Shown: positions 12,267-23,000 of the stretch, piece after piece
Layout of the letters: the number at the start of each line of letters is the position of its first letter
Position numbering within the stretch: position 1 is the stretch's first letter
Assembly (NCBI RefSeq): GCF_016545825.1
Contig: NC_052613.1
Coordinates: 45,304,112-45,368,111, forward strand
DNA length: 64,000 nt
Reading direction: 5' to 3'
From: Eucalyptus grandis
Lineage: Eukaryota > Streptophyta > Magnoliopsida > Myrtales > Myrtaceae
The notes under the pieces: model-generated
What the model saw: only the letters and a program-made list of their open reading frames with translations
What the model was told of the DNA's origin: nothing
Database searches by the model: none
Translations under genes and position numbers: made by a program

Positions 12267-13251
12267 TGAAAGAGCTAGTATAAACACCTAGAGGGGGGTG
12301 AATAGGTGTAAAAATAAATTTTGCGAAATGCAGTAAAATTATTTTACTTTTAAATTGAGTCTAATGAACAATAGACTTTTGAAAGATTTTAGACTTTAAC
12401 AACTATTTTGAAACACAGAAAGATATCACAACAAATAAAATAAAAGAGTTCGGGGAAGAGAAAAAGAACACAAGATTTATAATGGTTCAGCTTAGATTAA
12501 GCCTACGTCCACTCTCCCACGCTAACAGTCTTTTGGCTGGTTTTCACTATGAATCGAATGAAAATTACAGCCTTATAATCTTGACTTTTCAGTGAAGAGT
12601 TTCTACTACTCTCTCAAAGTCACACTTTTTGAGTTTCTCACTCTTTCAAATACAAGTTTGAGCATTGTAAGAAGAAGAATAAGTGATTTGGGAAGTTTTA
12701 GACTTTGGAATTCTTCATTCACACTCTCTGTCGAATGACTTGAAAAACCTCCTTAAATACTCCTCTATGCCTTTTCGACCGTTAGCACATTCTAAAAGAA
12801 TTCCTCCAATCAACCCGTTGGACAAAATTAATTAAGGAGATCTCGAGTCGTTTGAAGATTAAGATGAAAGTCCGATGATCCTGGTCGCCCATACAATCAA
12901 AATCTTGGTTTCCATAAGTAGATTCTTTCCAAATAAACTTGCCTTCCAAAATTGATTTTTCCATTCCACGATTGATTCCAACAAAGATAACCAAAAAGGT
13001 AAGTGATATTTCCAACTAGAAAGCCATATATATCCACTTCGTACTGAAGCCTTCAAGGAAGAAAAATAATCCTGAGTCTGATTATATCTTTGTTCTTCAC
13101 TTGCGTTCAGTCTGGGTCGTCGTCAAAGTGGGGCAGACTTCTGATGTAAGATAGACACAGAAGTCTCGTATTCCTCATAATGAAAATGAGAATAGAACTT
13201 AGAAAAATTTTGTCAGCTTCAAAACCTAATAGGCAGGAGTTTTCTCCAACG
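12267..13251 (-). repeat. 5' LTR of element 1
   Basis: It runs from TGAAAG to CCAACG on the plus strand, where the terminal A is mutated to G, and is homologous to 165-1138. GCATT follows at 13252-13256. Confidence 0.9.
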
Positions 13252-13256
13252 GCATT

Positions 13257-13602
13257 TGACTATTCAAATTCATATGTTTCTTTGCCCCGTTTCTTTTCCA
13301 AGATACAGCCTTCCTTTTCCAGTGGACAGTAGACTATCCATCTTGTGCATTCTCGATGTTGAGTTCTCATGCCTGTGAATTGGTTCAGCCTCTAAAAACG
13401 AGTTTAATAAGCAAACTTTGTCCATCACACCAAGTTACCGTTACACAAGGAATATAGAAACAATAAGTGCAAATTAACCACTACAAGAACAACAATAACA
13501 CAAGGTTAAGTAGAATTTAAGGGAAGAATCTAGTATTTTCTTCATTATTATAAGGATGCATCTTATTCTTTTATCACCATTTTTTACCTATGGACCTCTC
13601 AA
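13257..13602. other. Host flank between zinc-finger fragment and dioxygenase A
   Basis: No gene is visible. The sequence matches 53088-53429 and, more weakly, 39036-39372. In each case it is the shared 3' flank between a zinc-finger segment and a dioxygenase last exon. It is useful as a duplication marker. Confidence 0.7.
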
Positions 13603-14341
13603 TCATGCCTTGAAGTAGTTCATTAGACTTTTCCCGTCCAACTCCTTAGTAAAGAATCTCCTCAAGTATTCGCTCAAGATGAACTGCCGAAAAGCAGCGG
13701 GCTTATTCGAGGACACAAGCTCCAGGAACGGTTCGAACTCATTCTCACGATTGCTCAGGTAGCAAAAAACTGCTATCGACACACATGGCTCTCGGCTAGG
13801 GTTGGCTAACACTCGGTGGTCCCCACTTTTGTACTTGTCGTTGGACATGATCTGGAAAATTTGAAACTTACATAATAAGACTTCATTTCATGGTCTAATG
13901 TTAACCTAACTTAGGAGCTTTATAGAAAGTCCTAATCTTTGACGGGAGTTCACTTGGAGGATGTCACCAATGTTCACAACAAGAGCCCTTGGGACGGGCG
14001 CCACTTCCACCCACTCGTCGCCATGCTTCACCTGCAACTCACCGATCTAGTCCTGTAGCAGCAATGTGATCACTCCTGGGTCTGTGTGGGACGTCAAGCT
14101 GACTATCAAATCGGGCTAGGGATAGTATGGATAGTAATGCCCCACCATGACCCTCATCTCTAAGCACTTCAATTCATGTAGCTTGCCGAGACTTAATCCC
14201 AGCCCCTCACTCAACAGCCCCAAGAGGAGGCTCCCCAGCTGTTGAACCTACTGATTCCACTCCAACACCTCGTTTCTGCACACCTCAGGGATCTCTTCCA
14301 TGTCCGCTAATTTTGGCCGCAGCCCTATAAGGAGCATGTCC
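13603..14341 (-). pseudogene. Dioxygenase copy A, exons 2 and 3 (2OG/Fe(II), ACC-oxidase-homolog type)
   Basis: Exon 2 is 14341-13954 and exon 3 is 13851-13603, both minus, with acceptor AG|GGAC and CAG|ATCATG and donor CAA|gtgaac. The 2OG-oxygenase core is recognisable: SHTDPGVITLL carries the first iron His and Asp in exon 2, GDHRVLANP the second His in exon 3, and the RxS-like C-V-S segment binds 2-oxoglutarate. Enzymes of this DOXC clade hydroxylate small molecules in the cytosol; no substrate can be inferred. Exon 2 has three stop codons (after WNQ, after YYP, and in LLLQD-stop at 14047-14049), so the copy is dead. Exon 1 is 34869-35320, separated by the 19.8 kb insertion 15002-34783. 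The rest of intron 1 (14342-15001) shows no gene. Confidence 0.85.
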
Positions 14342-15001
14342 CTACATTATTATTATGAGTGAGTAGTTTTAGGTTCCGTAAAGGTTGGAACTTGGAACCT
14401 CCTCTTTTTTATTTGCCTTACATACCCTAAAATTTACTTTGTCATAGGTTTCAGAGTCAATTCTAGGATCTACCAAGATTCCATCTAAATTATTAATTCA
14501 ATATTTACAATGAATCATTACTTTTAATAACTACCACTTGTTTTCGCAATCCACTGACCACAATTTATATTTAAACATACAAAGAATATGAAGTATTAAC
14601 AAAATAAAAAGTCTCATCATAAAATGGAAGCTTAGACTATTGCTCTCATCATCCGACACCACGGATTACCGCACCATCATGCAAAGACATAGATTAAAAA
14701 AATACATAAAATTATTTCAAGTTCCATGTTCTACCTATTTAGAATCTTGACCTTATTTGTTTAAATGGGTTTCCAATTTTTGGAACCTAAAACCTATCCT
14801 ACATACTTTGGAACCTGGAATCGGATGGATTCTCATCAGTCAAGTTCTTAAGTTCTAGCTTCTATCCTAGAACCCTGCTCACCCCTAAATTCCATGCATT
14901 GGTTGAACTAATTATTTTCTTTCATTTGTCATTGTCTTACTTTTAGTCATATATGATATATTAGTTCGTCTCATTTGTTAAACACTCGACACGATGATAT
15001 T

Positions 15002-15790
15002 TGTTGGAGAAAACTTCCTTATTATTTTGAAGTTGACAAAATGTTTTCATCAGTCTAATCTGAAGACTTCTAGACTCAAGTGTTAAAGTCTGACGAACTC
15101 CAGACTCTGTCAAAGTCTCAAGACTCAAGACTTGAAGTTTATTCTCACTGACTGTTTCTAGACCAACAAAGAGAAGACTTATCCAGATGCAAGTTTATCT
15201 TCAAGGATTCGGTTCGAACGGTTTGTAGAAGATCTTACGGCTAGAGATAGCATCTCATGATCAATTATTCTTATTGAAATCAATTTGGGTAATTAGATCC
15301 ATTGAAAGACGAAGTATACTTAGAAGGTTCTACTTTTGGAAACCTAGATCCTGATTGTATGGGGGAACAGGATTGGTGGGCTATCATCACATTCCTTAAA
15401 TGACTCGAGATCTCTTTGATTGATTTTGTCCAACGAATAGATTGGAAGAACTCATTTGGAAAGTGCCAAACGTTGAAAAGGCATGGAGGAGTATATAAAG
15501 AGGTCGCTCAAGTTATTCAAGTGTGTGCGTGAAAGAAGAATTACAAAGTCTAAAGGTTTTTAGTTCTTGTTGTTTCAACCATAAAGCTTTATTTGTACTC
15601 AAAAGAGAGAGCAAACATTTGTGAGACTTTGAAGAAGTGTAGTAGAGTCTCCACACTGTAAAGTCAAGGACGTAAGGCTGTAACATCTCTTTTGATCCTT
15701 AGTGAAATCCAGCCAGTGGGCTATCAGTGCGGGAGAGTGGACGTAGGCTTGATCTAAGCCGAACCACTATAAACATTGTGTTTCTACTCT
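15002..15790 (+). repeat. 5' LTR of element 2, 3'-truncated
   Basis: It matches 33847-34641 of the 3' LTR and stops abruptly at TTCTACTCT, where the Gypsy terminus TGTCACGACC begins. The last roughly 140 bp of the LTR are absent. Confidence 0.88.
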
Positions 15791-18684
15791 TGTCACGACC
15801 TCTTTTTTTCCGTCCGGGGGAAAAGGAGGAGGGTTTAGGGGTATTTGCCTAAAGAAGCGGACCAGTGGCCCTAAATTAGGCGCGGGCTCTCCCAATCCCA
15901 TACCTCCCGCGACGTTAGATTTCATATTTCAATTATTAACAACCTAAATATTTCTAGGAGTCGCCACTAGCCTATTGGGGTCGGCTAGAAACCAATCGAG
16001 ACACGGGAGTGTTGTCTCGATTCCTACGCAACCAGAGATTTCTAGGAACGGGGACTTGTTTACACTAATGTTTCTATTAGTGCCCTTGCGGTACCACTAA
16101 CTTGAAAGGTTGTTTATCTAAATGGCCATACAATCTTGATTACCAATTATAATCTTTATGAAACCACTAAGTGTCCATGCAAATGTTTTTGTAGTTTTTT
16201 TTTTTTTTAATGTCTAGACTAATTCTAACATAATTTAGAAGAGAAATTTACACTCAAATTAATGAAAAGCGGCGCGTAAGTAAACATCCAAGAAATTGAA
16301 ATGGACTTGAAAATAAACGCAGAAAGGTAAACCCGATACAAGTCGGGCAAATAATATTACATGGCTTTGTTATCACGCCCGGGACAGGACCCCGTGAGCG
16401 AAATGGAAATTTAAATATGCATGAAATTACTCTAGATAATTTTAATCTATGGAAAATGGATTATTTGTAAAAATGATTATAAAATACCAAAATAGCATTA
16501 AATTATGAAAATGACCTTTTAAAAATAGGAAAATTTCATAGATGCCATTTTTGCCTTAATTTGATACATCTATCACTTTTATATTTTTTTTGAAATTTTT
16601 GGATTTTTGGATTTTTTATTTTTATTTTTTATTTAAATAAAAATAATAATTTCCTAAACCGATATATGCGAACATTGAACAACACAGCACATGAATATCA
16701 CAATAACCGGGCTCAAATCGACCGTTTCAAGATCGAAACTTGGTTTGCGCATTTCGTTAAACACTTGGCGTGCATCAAATCACCCCAAACCAACTTCCTT
16801 GGGCCATGTTTGCGGCCTTCAATCTCAACACATGAGCAGTATTATGTGGAACTAAAACATCAAGGTTAAACTACCACATGCAAAGAATAAGATTAGATAG
16901 AAATCACAGCTTAAAACACATGAAAACCAAGCTGGAATCGTCATCAAATATGCGGGTTTGATCTGATTTTGCAAATCTGGGTTTGAACCCAAGTCAAGCA
17001 AACAGGCTGAATGCCCATATTCAAGCCCCGACACCCATCACATACGAGATCTAAGAGAAACATTACTTGATCCGAATGAAAGTAGGTAACATGAGCTTTC
17101 AAATGCAACAAACATCATAGAAAATGACCAACCTAACACATCAAAACAACCTCTTCAAAAAGCACACATGCAAAACTCTTGAAGAGATTTCAACACTTGG
17201 AAAAATTCCAGCCTCAAAATCAGTTTCTTGGACTAGTTTTCCTCTTAATTTTTCACTATTAAAACATGTTCAAACTCGAACAAAAATACATCTAGGATAC
17301 TTACCTTGCTTCATAGTATGTTTTGCAAGTGGTTCTTGGCCAAGGAAATCGAGAAATTGTCCTCTGGAAGCACGTGGAAGTTGGCTTCTTCAACTGGAAA
17401 TGAGATCTGCAGAAAAGAAGAACTGACAATGAAGGTTTTCGTTGACCTCTAAAATTAGACTTCAAGACGTCTTTTGTTAGAAAAATTTCCAGTGTTTCTT
17501 GGCCCGCCAGGAGGGTGTACTTTCGGGGGGCTTTAGGAGGCCTTCCCGATCTCCATTTGGAACGTGCAACCTATGGATGGAAATATCTTGGAATGAAGTT
17601 TCACTCTCTAGTTGAAGGTTTTGGCTAATTTTAGCCGCAGGGTTATGAAAATCTCACTTTTCTCTCTCAAGGTCAGTTTGGATTTTCTGGGTTTTTGTTT
17701 TTTTTTGGAGTTGCTTCTGAGGGCTTCTTTTGGGAACGATTCTGAGCTCTCTCCTCTCTTTCTCATCTCCTCTCTCTCCTCCCTTGAAAAACCTTGCTTC
17801 AGTGATCTTATCCCCTGAATTAAGGGATTTTTGGTCAGTCTCTTGTCCACCTACCAAGCCTGTCAACAGGGCTACTCCACCCACTCTCTGACTTAGCCAA
17901 TTTTTTTAACTTCTGCAGCTGTTGAGTGTGCGGATTTTGCTGCGATTTTCCGGTGCTTTCAGCAGCTTATCCCTGGCAAATTTTCGTCCACTTGCACTAC
18001 TATATACGGTATTTCAGCACGTGCAAATATCGAGCTAAATGGGCGGCTGAGTGGGATATGGTGGGGCCACCAATATGGCTACTTAGCAGCTCCGAATTAA
18101 GACTTAACGTGGACTGAGATTTGGCAGATGGTTTGGGTGCTTTAATCCATCACTTTGGCTGTGTTTTTTGATCAATTAGCAAGTTCATGTATATTAGTTT
18201 AAGATCTCGACCAAATTTCGCAATTGTGCCCACCCAATTTTGCAAAAAAGTCCCTCAAAGTTGGCCATTTTCTTATCCGAAAATACCAAATTCAATACGA
18301 ATGTGGTCTTTTTGGCTTAATTTGATTGATTCGACTTGGCCCAAATTCAATTTCAACTTAATTGATGACCAAGATGATGATTTAAGGGCTCGGGCGCAAA
18401 ATTTGCAAAATTTGCGAATTGGTCCCTCGACTTTTGGAAATTGCATTTTGGCCCCAACTTGTCATTTGAATTCCAATCTCGACCTCCCGGGCTTAGCTAG
18501 TTACATTTAGATCGTTGGCCCCAACTTGCTCTTTTTTTTTTTTTTTTCGATTTCTTTTTTTTTTTTTTTTTTTAAATTATTTTTTTTATAGGAAAAACAT
18601 CTTTCATTTAAAACACGATATTAAACACCTAGATAATCTATATGCTGGAATGAAATATTTTTGGGCAAAAATTAGGTGTCAACA
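15791..18684 (-). repeat. 3' LTR of the nested Gypsy derivative (~2.9 kb)
   Basis: The plus-strand ends are TGTCACGACC at 15791 and GGTGTCAACA at 18684. The first 607 bp (15791-16397) match 25922-26529 with few differences. The remainder has no second copy in the window because the 5' LTR is truncated. The CT-rich tract at 17745-17785 resembles the leader tract in the other long LTR at 8755-8868. No gene is seen. Poly-T runs lie at 18532-18585. Confidence 0.72.
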
Positions 18685-18699
18685 GCTGCCCCTCTTTGG
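18685..18699 (-). other. Polypurine tract of the nested Gypsy derivative
   Basis: The minus strand reads CCAAAGAGGGGCAGC immediately before the LTR start TGTTGACACC, the expected second-strand primer position. Confidence 0.7.
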
Positions 18700-18840
18700 A
18701 AGGAAGCTCAAAGAGGTTTCTTTCAAAGATAAGGTGACGCCTAATTTTTTATTTTTTTTTACCATAGTAAAATGAAAATGCAAGTAAGCTTAATGTAAAG
18801 AGCGTGTTCTAGGGATGTACCTGTGAACAATTTGAAAAGT

Positions 18841-20050
18841 GTGGTTTAAGGATATACCCACGAACCTTGTGGTTTAAGGCAGTCCCACTAACCGTATGGT
18901 TTAAGGCAGTCCCACTAACCTTGTGGTTTAAGGCAGTCCCATTATCCGTGTGATTTAAGGCAAATCCACTAACCGTGTGGTTTAAGGCAGTCCCACTAAC
19001 CGTGTGGTTTAAGGCAGTCCCACTAACCGTGTAAATTGTATGGTTTTAGGATGACCAAGAACCTCTTGAAAATGCATGGTTTAAGGCTAACCCATGAACC
19101 CTTTGAAATTATGTCTTGAAAATGCATGGTTTGAGGCTAACCCATGAACCTTTTGGAATTGTATGGTTTAAGGATAACCAAGAACCTCTTGAAAGTGCAT
19201 GGTTCAAGACTAACCTATGAACTCTTTGGAATTGCATGGTTTAAGGGTAACCAAGAACCTCTTGAAAGTGCATGATTTAAGGCTAATCCAAGAACCCTTT
19301 AGAATTGCATGGTTTAAGGATAACCAAGAACCTCTTGAAAATGCATGGTTTAAGGATAACTCATAAACCCTTTGAAATTGCAAGGTTTAAGGGTAACCAA
19401 GAACCTTTTGAAAATGCATGGTTTAAGGCTAATCCATGAACCTTTAGAATTGCAAGGTTTAAGGATAACCAAAAACCTTTTGAAAATGCATGGTTTAAGG
19501 CTAACCCGTGAACCCTTTGGAATTGCAAGGTTTAAAAATAACCAAGAACCTTTTGGAATTGCATGGTTTAAGGCTAACCCATGAACCCTTTGAGATTGCA
19601 ATGTTTAAGGATAAACAAGAACCTTTTGAAAATGCATGGTTTAAGGCTAACCCATGAACCCTTTGAAATTGCAAGGTTTAAGGATAACCAAGAACCTTTT
19701 GAAAGTGCATGGTTTAAGGCTAATCCAAGAACCCTTTAGAATTGCATGGTTTAAGGATAACCAAGAATCTCTTGAAAATGCATGGTTTAAGGATAACTCA
19801 TAAACCCTTTGAAATTGTAAGGTTTAAGGATAACCAAGAACCTTTTGAAAATTGCATGGTTTAAGGCTAACCCATGAACCTTTAGAATTGCAAGGTTTAA
19901 GGATAACCAAGAACCTTTTGAAAATTGCATGGTTTAAGGCTAACCCATGAACCGTGTGAAATTGCAAGGTTTAAGGATAACCAAGAACCCTTTGAAAATG
20001 CATGGTTTAAGGCTAATCCATGAACCTTTGAAATTGTGTGGTTTCACTAG
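18841..20050. repeat. Tandem array in the 3' untranslated part of the Gypsy derivative
   Basis: The left part (18841-19030) repeats a unit of about 27 bp, GGTTTAAGGCAGTCCCACTA plus a short linker, about seven times. The right part (19035-20045) repeats paired half-units of about 33 bp, one with GGTTTAAGGCTAACCCATGA and one with GGTTTAAGGATAACCAAGAA, giving a dimer of about 66 bp. GGTTTAAGG is the constant core. Open frames through the array are by-products of its period. Confidence 0.92.
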
Positions 20051-23000
20051 AGGAACCTGTCATTCGAGAATATTCTGAAATGGATACTGCACATCAAATA
20101 GTATTCATTATAACAAGTAGTCTAGTAGCGAAAGCATACTAGATGAGGTCAATTTCAACATATGTCATTAGAAACAATATCAAAAGTGTATCGGTAATGA
20201 GAAAGCAATGATTGCATAAACAAATCAAACTAATTCCGACCACTCGACAAATTCGCAAAACTGTCATGACTCTCAGATGATATCATTAATTGTAAAATTC
20301 TCTTGGGAGAAAAGTCCTTATCGAAATGACCCTGACTTATGAGAAAAGTTTGTTAAGTATGCCAAGCAAGGATCCCTAGTCAGAAAAGGGCTTCTCGCAT
20401 ATCCTCAAGAAAATGGCTGTTTGATCCCATCTGTTCATGTGGGAAATAAACTGATCACTCAACCTCACTCTTCCAATGCGCAAGGCTTTGAATCATTCGC
20501 AATAAGTTCACATTGACCAATCAAAGAGGTCTTTTAGAAGGACCGTAGTGCAGGTTTGGTCATGGTTTTAGCAATGGATAAGCATCATTGGCTATGAAAT
20601 GAATTAATCACTGATCAACATCTCCGCCAGGTTTACAAGTCAAGAAACCTTAAGATGAGATAAGACAATGTTACTCTCACTTCTTTGAGTGGCATCTTCT
20701 TTAGGAAGTCCTTATTTCCACTTTGAATCATCCCAATCTGAAGAGACTTTGGAAGTGGGTTGTAATGTTGATTTGGGGAAAGGTTCAAAAGGCTTAGCTT
20801 AAAAGGCTTAGAACTTTCTGTCAAAGGGGGATTTGGGAGTTGGTGATTATCATGGCATCATTACCATATCATCCATTTTTTTAAAGCACTCAATATTTAG
20901 AATTCAAATTGTCTCGAAAGTCCTTTGACTAATCATCTTAACATAATGGCTTTTGCATTTGCAATGATTTTCTTTTCAATGCAGGCATTTTTTTGCCATT
21001 TTTGCTTTCACAGAGATATTCCTCTTGATGCAATTGTTTTTCTTCCACTCTCTCTCCCTTTTTTTTTTGTGTGGGCATTGGCCTTGCTTTTACCAGGCAC
21101 ACTGCTTGTTCATGCCCCTTAATTTCTACTTGACGTTTGTTCTTTCAAACTTTTTGAGCTCTTGGGACTTTCAAGATGCTTTTCATATTCTCATATAAAC
21201 ACCAATTGCATTGGTAAATCATGTGCCCTGCCCCAATGTGGGGAGATAATCACCACTCGGGTTTTAGAAATGAATAGTTAGGCTCAATATGGTTTAAGCA
21301 AAGGGTATCGGTGTTTGGGTAGAGAAAAGAATGCTCTTCTTCACCTTGGGATGCTTTGAGCTTTCATAAGAATTCACCTAAAGTTACCACAAAAAAGATT
21401 TATGCAAGTGAGAGTAAAGAAACTTTTCTCATCTTCCCTCTCCAAATAATGTCAACCCAAACCTCCGTAATTGCCCCATCGTGGGATGGTTCTTGACAGG
21501 GGTATTTTGTAGAAAATTCTTCACATTAAAAGGCTCGAATGGGCTAACTATTGTCACCTGTAGTGTGTATGATAGAGGAAAAAAATGCCTATTATCATCT
21601 TGATCTATGTACCGCTTGCAAATGAATTCATTGACCTTAAACAACACGGGTTTTCTTTTTCACTCAAATCCTAGAGTGCTTAAAGGACATATTTGGAAAT
21701 GGGTTGCCTTTCCTCATCCTAAGTGTTTCTCGCTTGGCATAAGCAACATCGCCTTTCAATTTTTGTTGAGATCATGTGGGTGGATTAACCTCCATAGAGA
21801 ATTTTGATTCGAAATGAGTGATCCATTGAGTGGATGGACAATTTAAAGATAAAGAAGATTTTTGCAAACTTTGTGGAAAACTTTTTTTTTCTTCAATTTC
21901 CATTTATTGTGCTCGTTTCTAGAAAAACACTAGATCTTCTTTTTTGTGATGGAAATTCTCCATTTGTTTTCCATTTGATTTTGAGAAGAAGGGTACTTAC
22001 CTGTGGCTTAGTAGTCAGGCGACCCTACGAAGAACAAAAGGGAATGTGTTAGTACATGAATCCTCAGGGATCGTAAAAATGGAAACGATACAACATTACC
22101 CTTGGTCAGTTTCACCATTTGGCGGCAAGAATGAATGTACTGTTTTAAGGCTTGAAGAGAATCTCAGATCTTTGGTCTCATTAGTTCAAGCATTTTCCTG
22201 TTTTTGCAAAAATAAGAGATGCAAAAGTTTTTATTTATTTATTTATTATTATTTTTTACATGGCAACCTTGTTGCCGTTTCGGGGATCGAACCCCGTGCC
22301 TCTCGGACCGTTCATTCATTCCCATACCACCAGCCGAAGCACTGGTAGTGTCCATGGGGTGCGTCTTTTTTTATTTAATTGAACCGGCTCTAGAACGACA
22401 CATATTTTAAGCCAACTTAGGTGACTTTGTCATGTGTTAACTTCACATGCTTACTTTGTCGATATAGATTATGCTTAAATCAATTTCTCGAGTTTGTTCC
22501 TCGAATACCGACGCTTCTTGTCAAACAAGGGAACTACGTCAAATAATGAAGTTAGAGAGGGGCATTTTGGAAACGATACCGAATTACCCTTCTCCTGCAG
22601 CTGACTTTAAATGTCTTGTGTTTCCTCTTCATGTGCTTTTGCTCCTCAGGTGTTAACATTTCCTTGAAGATCTTGCTTTCAAATGGGCCATTTAGATGTT
22701 ATCGAATTCACTCATTCTGAGTGGGCGTCAAAGATGAAAGGAGAGGGGTACTCCTTGTTTCGACACGTGAGGGCATTACTCCTTGGATGTTTTGCTCCAT
22801 TTATTCCATCAAAATGGATAGTTGTGCCTTAGCATGCCTTCTTGGTATAAGGCGTTGCTCCATCAGTCAAAGTGCACTTTTGTGCCGAATCAATTGATAT
22901 TGTTTCATCTTGCTTCATGAGTGAGAGTTACCCTACTTTGAGTGACTTGCCCCATTTATCAATTGCAAGGAAAAAGAGACGTAATATGTTATTTTCATAT

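Larger units (their letters stand above)
165..13251 (-). mobile_element. Sirevirus-type Copia LTR retrotransposon, element 1
   Basis: Two related LTRs (165-1138 and 12267-13251) bound the element, with the 5-bp target duplication GCATT at 160-164 and 13252-13256. Reading the minus strand from right to left gives 5' LTR, primer-binding site, gag, long charged linker, protease, integrase, reverse transcriptase, RNase H, an extra post-pol ORF, polypurine tract and 3' LTR. This domain order (integrase before RT) is Copia, and the RT sequence and extra ORF fit the SIRE/Maximus lineage. Coding parts carry many stops, and the integrase is split by a solo LTR at 5733-9376. By eye I counted about 17 mismatches in the first 205 aligned LTR bases, so the insertion is not recent. 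Confidence 0.93.

Noticed and set aside
15002..15790. A separate solo or truncated LTR unrelated to element 2
   Set aside because: The ATATT duplication shared with 34784-34788 and its homology to 33847-34641 show it is the 5' LTR of element 2.
19350..19601. A repeat protein with a period of about 11 residues on either strand
   Set aside because: It is produced by the 33-bp half-units of the non-coding tandem array, and both strands are equally open.
18841..20050. CRISPR-like regular direct repeats
   Set aside because: There are no unique spacers of constant length. The whole unit repeats, the setting is a plant retroelement, and no cas-like gene is present.
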